Shown here: in pieces, positions 5,561 through 6,877 of the stretch | Numbering within the stretch: position 1 is the stretch's first letter | Layout: each line of letters begins with the position of its first letter | Source of the DNA: Iamia sp964643485 | Lineage (GTDB): Bacteria; Actinomycetota; Acidimicrobiia; Acidimicrobiales; Iamiaceae | Direction: 5' to 3' | Assembly (NCBI GenBank): GCA_964643485.1 | Contig: CAZXRA010000064.1 | Location: 1 to 6,877 of the forward strand | DNA: 6,877 bases | Translations under genes and position numbers: made by a program | Notes under the pieces: model-generated | Database searches by the model: none | What the model saw: only the letters and a program-made list of their open reading frames with translations | What the model was told of the DNA's origin: nothing

Positions 5561-6877
5561 ATGGAGTCGAGCGTCGAGCCCGTCGAGGGCAACAAGGTCA
5601 AGGTCCGCGTCGAGGTTCCCGCCGACGACTTCGAACGGGAGGTGGATGCGGCGTTCCGGCGCATGGCCCGCGAGGTGCGACTGCCCGGGTTCCGGCCCGG
5701 CAAGGTGCCCCGCAAGGTGCTGGAGGCCCGGCTGGGCACCGAGGCGGCCCGCAACGACGCCCTCCAGCACGCCCTGCCCGAGTACTACGCCCAGGCCATC
5801 AGCGACCACGAGGTCGACGCCATCGCCCCGCCCGAGATCGAGATCACCTCGGGCCAGGACGAGGGGCCGGTGGCCTTCGACGCCGTCGTCGAGATCCGCC
5901 CCGAGGTCGTGGTCGGGGGCTACGCCTCGCTGCGCGTCGTGATCGACAGCCCCGAGGCCTCGGATGCCGACGTCGACGAGCGCATCGAGCACCTGCGGGA
6001 ACAGTTCTCCACCCTGGCCGAGGTCGACCGCCCCGCCGCCGAGGGCGACACCGTCACCATCGACATCGCCGGCTCCCGTGACGGCGAGGCCCTCGACGGC
6101 CTCACCGCCGAGGGCTACCAGTACCGCGTCGGGGCGGGCACCGTGGTGTCCGAGCTGGACGAGAACCTCACCGGCGCCGAGGCGGGCGCCACCCTGAACT
6201 TCACCGCCGACCACCCCGGCGACGGCGAGCCCGTCGACTTCGAGGTGCAGGTGAAGGAGATCCGGGAGACCGTCCTCCCCGACGTCGACGATGCCTTCGC
6301 CGCCGAGGCCTCCGAGTTCGAGACCCTGGCCGAGCTGCGGGACGACCTGTCCACCCGCCTCTCCACCGTGAAGCGCATGCAGGCCCAGATGGCCCTGCGG
6401 GAGCGCACGGCCGACGCCCTGGCCGAGCTGGTCGAGGAGGAGCCGCCCGAAGCCATGGTCGAGACCGAGATGCAGACCCGCTTGCAGGATCTGGCCCTCC
6501 GGCTCCAGGCCCAGGGCATCGACCTGGGCGACTACATGCGGGCCACCGGCCAGGACCCCGACGCCTTCCGCGAAGATCTGCGCGGCGCGGCCCCGCGCTC
6601 GGTGAAGGTCGACCTGGCCCTCCGGGCCGTGGCCACGGCCGAGAGCCTCGAGGTCGACGACGACGAGCTCGACGCCGAGATCGAGCTGGTCGCCGCCCGC
6701 GTCGGGCAGCCCGCGGCCCGGGTGCGCGAGCAGTTCGAGCGCAACCAGCAGGTGCCGTTGGTACGCTCCGACGTGCGCACCCGCAAGGCCATGGACTGGG
6801 TCCTCGAGCGGGTCGAGGTGGTCGATGCCGATGGAGCTTCCATCGACCGCGATGCCCTTCTCGCCGACGACGAGCCC
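5561..6877 (+). CDS. tig: Trigger factor (ribosome-associated chaperone), 3' end missing
   Basis: The frame stays open from ATG 5561 to the end of the window (439 codons). Trigger factor is usually about 430-480 aa, so only a few residues are missing. It binds ribosomal protein L23 at the exit tunnel and shields nascent chains. The N-terminal ribosome-binding domain (about 1-115) carries the signature GFRPGKVP (43-50). An FKBP-like PPIase domain spans about 160-240 (EGDTVTIDIAG through VQVKEI). The C-terminal chaperone arms follow, helical and rich in Glu, Arg and Ala. The end is acidic (LLADDEP), as is common in this family. A GTG at 5549 is in frame, but it overlaps the candidate -10 box, so ATG 5561 is preferred. 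The gene is divergent from the MauE-first operon and probably unrelated to it in function; clpP and clpX often follow tig. Confidence 0.97.
   Translation, partial: MESSVEPVEGNKVKVRVEVPADDFEREVDAAFRRMAREVRLPGFRPGKVPRKVLEARLGTEAARNDALQHALPEYYAQAISDHEVDAIAPPEIEITSGQDEGPVAFDAVVEIRPEVVVGGYASLRVVIDSPEASDADVDERIEHLREQFSTLAEVDRPAAEGDTVTIDIAGSRDGEALDGLTAEGYQYRVGAGTVVSELDENLTGAEAGATLNFTADHPGDGEPVDFEVQVKEIRETVLPDVDDAFAAEASEFETLAELRDDLSTRLSTVKRMQAQMALRERTADALAELVEEEPPEAMVETEMQTRLQDLALRLQAQGIDLGDYMRATGQDPDAFREDLRGAAPRSVKVDLALRAVATAESLEVDDDELDAEIELVAARVGQPAARVREQFERNQQVPLVRSDVRTRKAMDWVLERVEVVDADGASIDRDALLADDEP

Noticed and set aside
5428..5754. Extended N-terminus of the MauE-like frame beyond 5460
   Set aside because: It runs antisense into tig and adds a basic, Ser/Arg-rich leader unlike MauE proteins.
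5108..6214. A 368-codon minus-strand frame across tig and the MauE-like gene
   Set aside because: It is antisense to tig and its translation shows no family. The tig frame has the full trigger factor signature.
1..6877. CRISPR array, insertion sequence or transposase
   Set aside because: I saw no regular short repeats with spacers, no terminal inverted repeats and no transposase-like protein.

Overview
The window is very GC-rich with strongly G/C-biased third codon positions. It carries Tat export, LGFP repeats and a trigger factor gene whose only promoter-like element gives an almost leaderless mRNA. This points to a high-GC actinobacterium; an Acidimicrobiia-like lineage is my guess from style only. 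Both ends of the window cut through genes.

Layout. (1) 1-1023, plus strand: the C-terminal part of an SF2 (DEAD/DEAH-type) helicase. (2) 1024-1222: a short gap with three perfect palindromes and a coding-like stretch (about 1044-1198) that lacks a good start in its own frame. (3) 1223-1297, minus strand: tRNA-Gly(UCC) with encoded CCA. (4) 1327-5427, minus strand: a four-gene operon. Every junction in it is a 4-bp ATGA stop/start overlap. (5) 5428-5560: a 133-bp divergent promoter region. (6) 5561 to the end, plus strand: trigger factor (tig), missing only its extreme 3' end.

The operon is the interesting part. In transcription order it encodes a MauE-like membrane redox protein (CGCFG motif), a membrane-anchored MauD/TlpA-like thioredoxin-fold protein (CLTC motif), a 171-aa protein of unknown function, and a 734-aa Tat-exported protein. 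The last has a head with 22 cysteines resembling the methylamine dehydrogenase light chain (MauA), followed by about six LGFP repeats and four DUF4214-like units. In methylamine utilisation, MauE and MauD are needed to make the disulfide-rich light chain. Here they appear to be dedicated to a different client: a cysteine-knotted head on a cell-envelope-binding stalk. No MauB heavy chain and no MauG diheme enzyme lies in the window. I infer an uncharacterised surface protein with its own oxidative-folding or electron-relay machinery. A TTQ-like tryptophan cofactor is possible but unproven.
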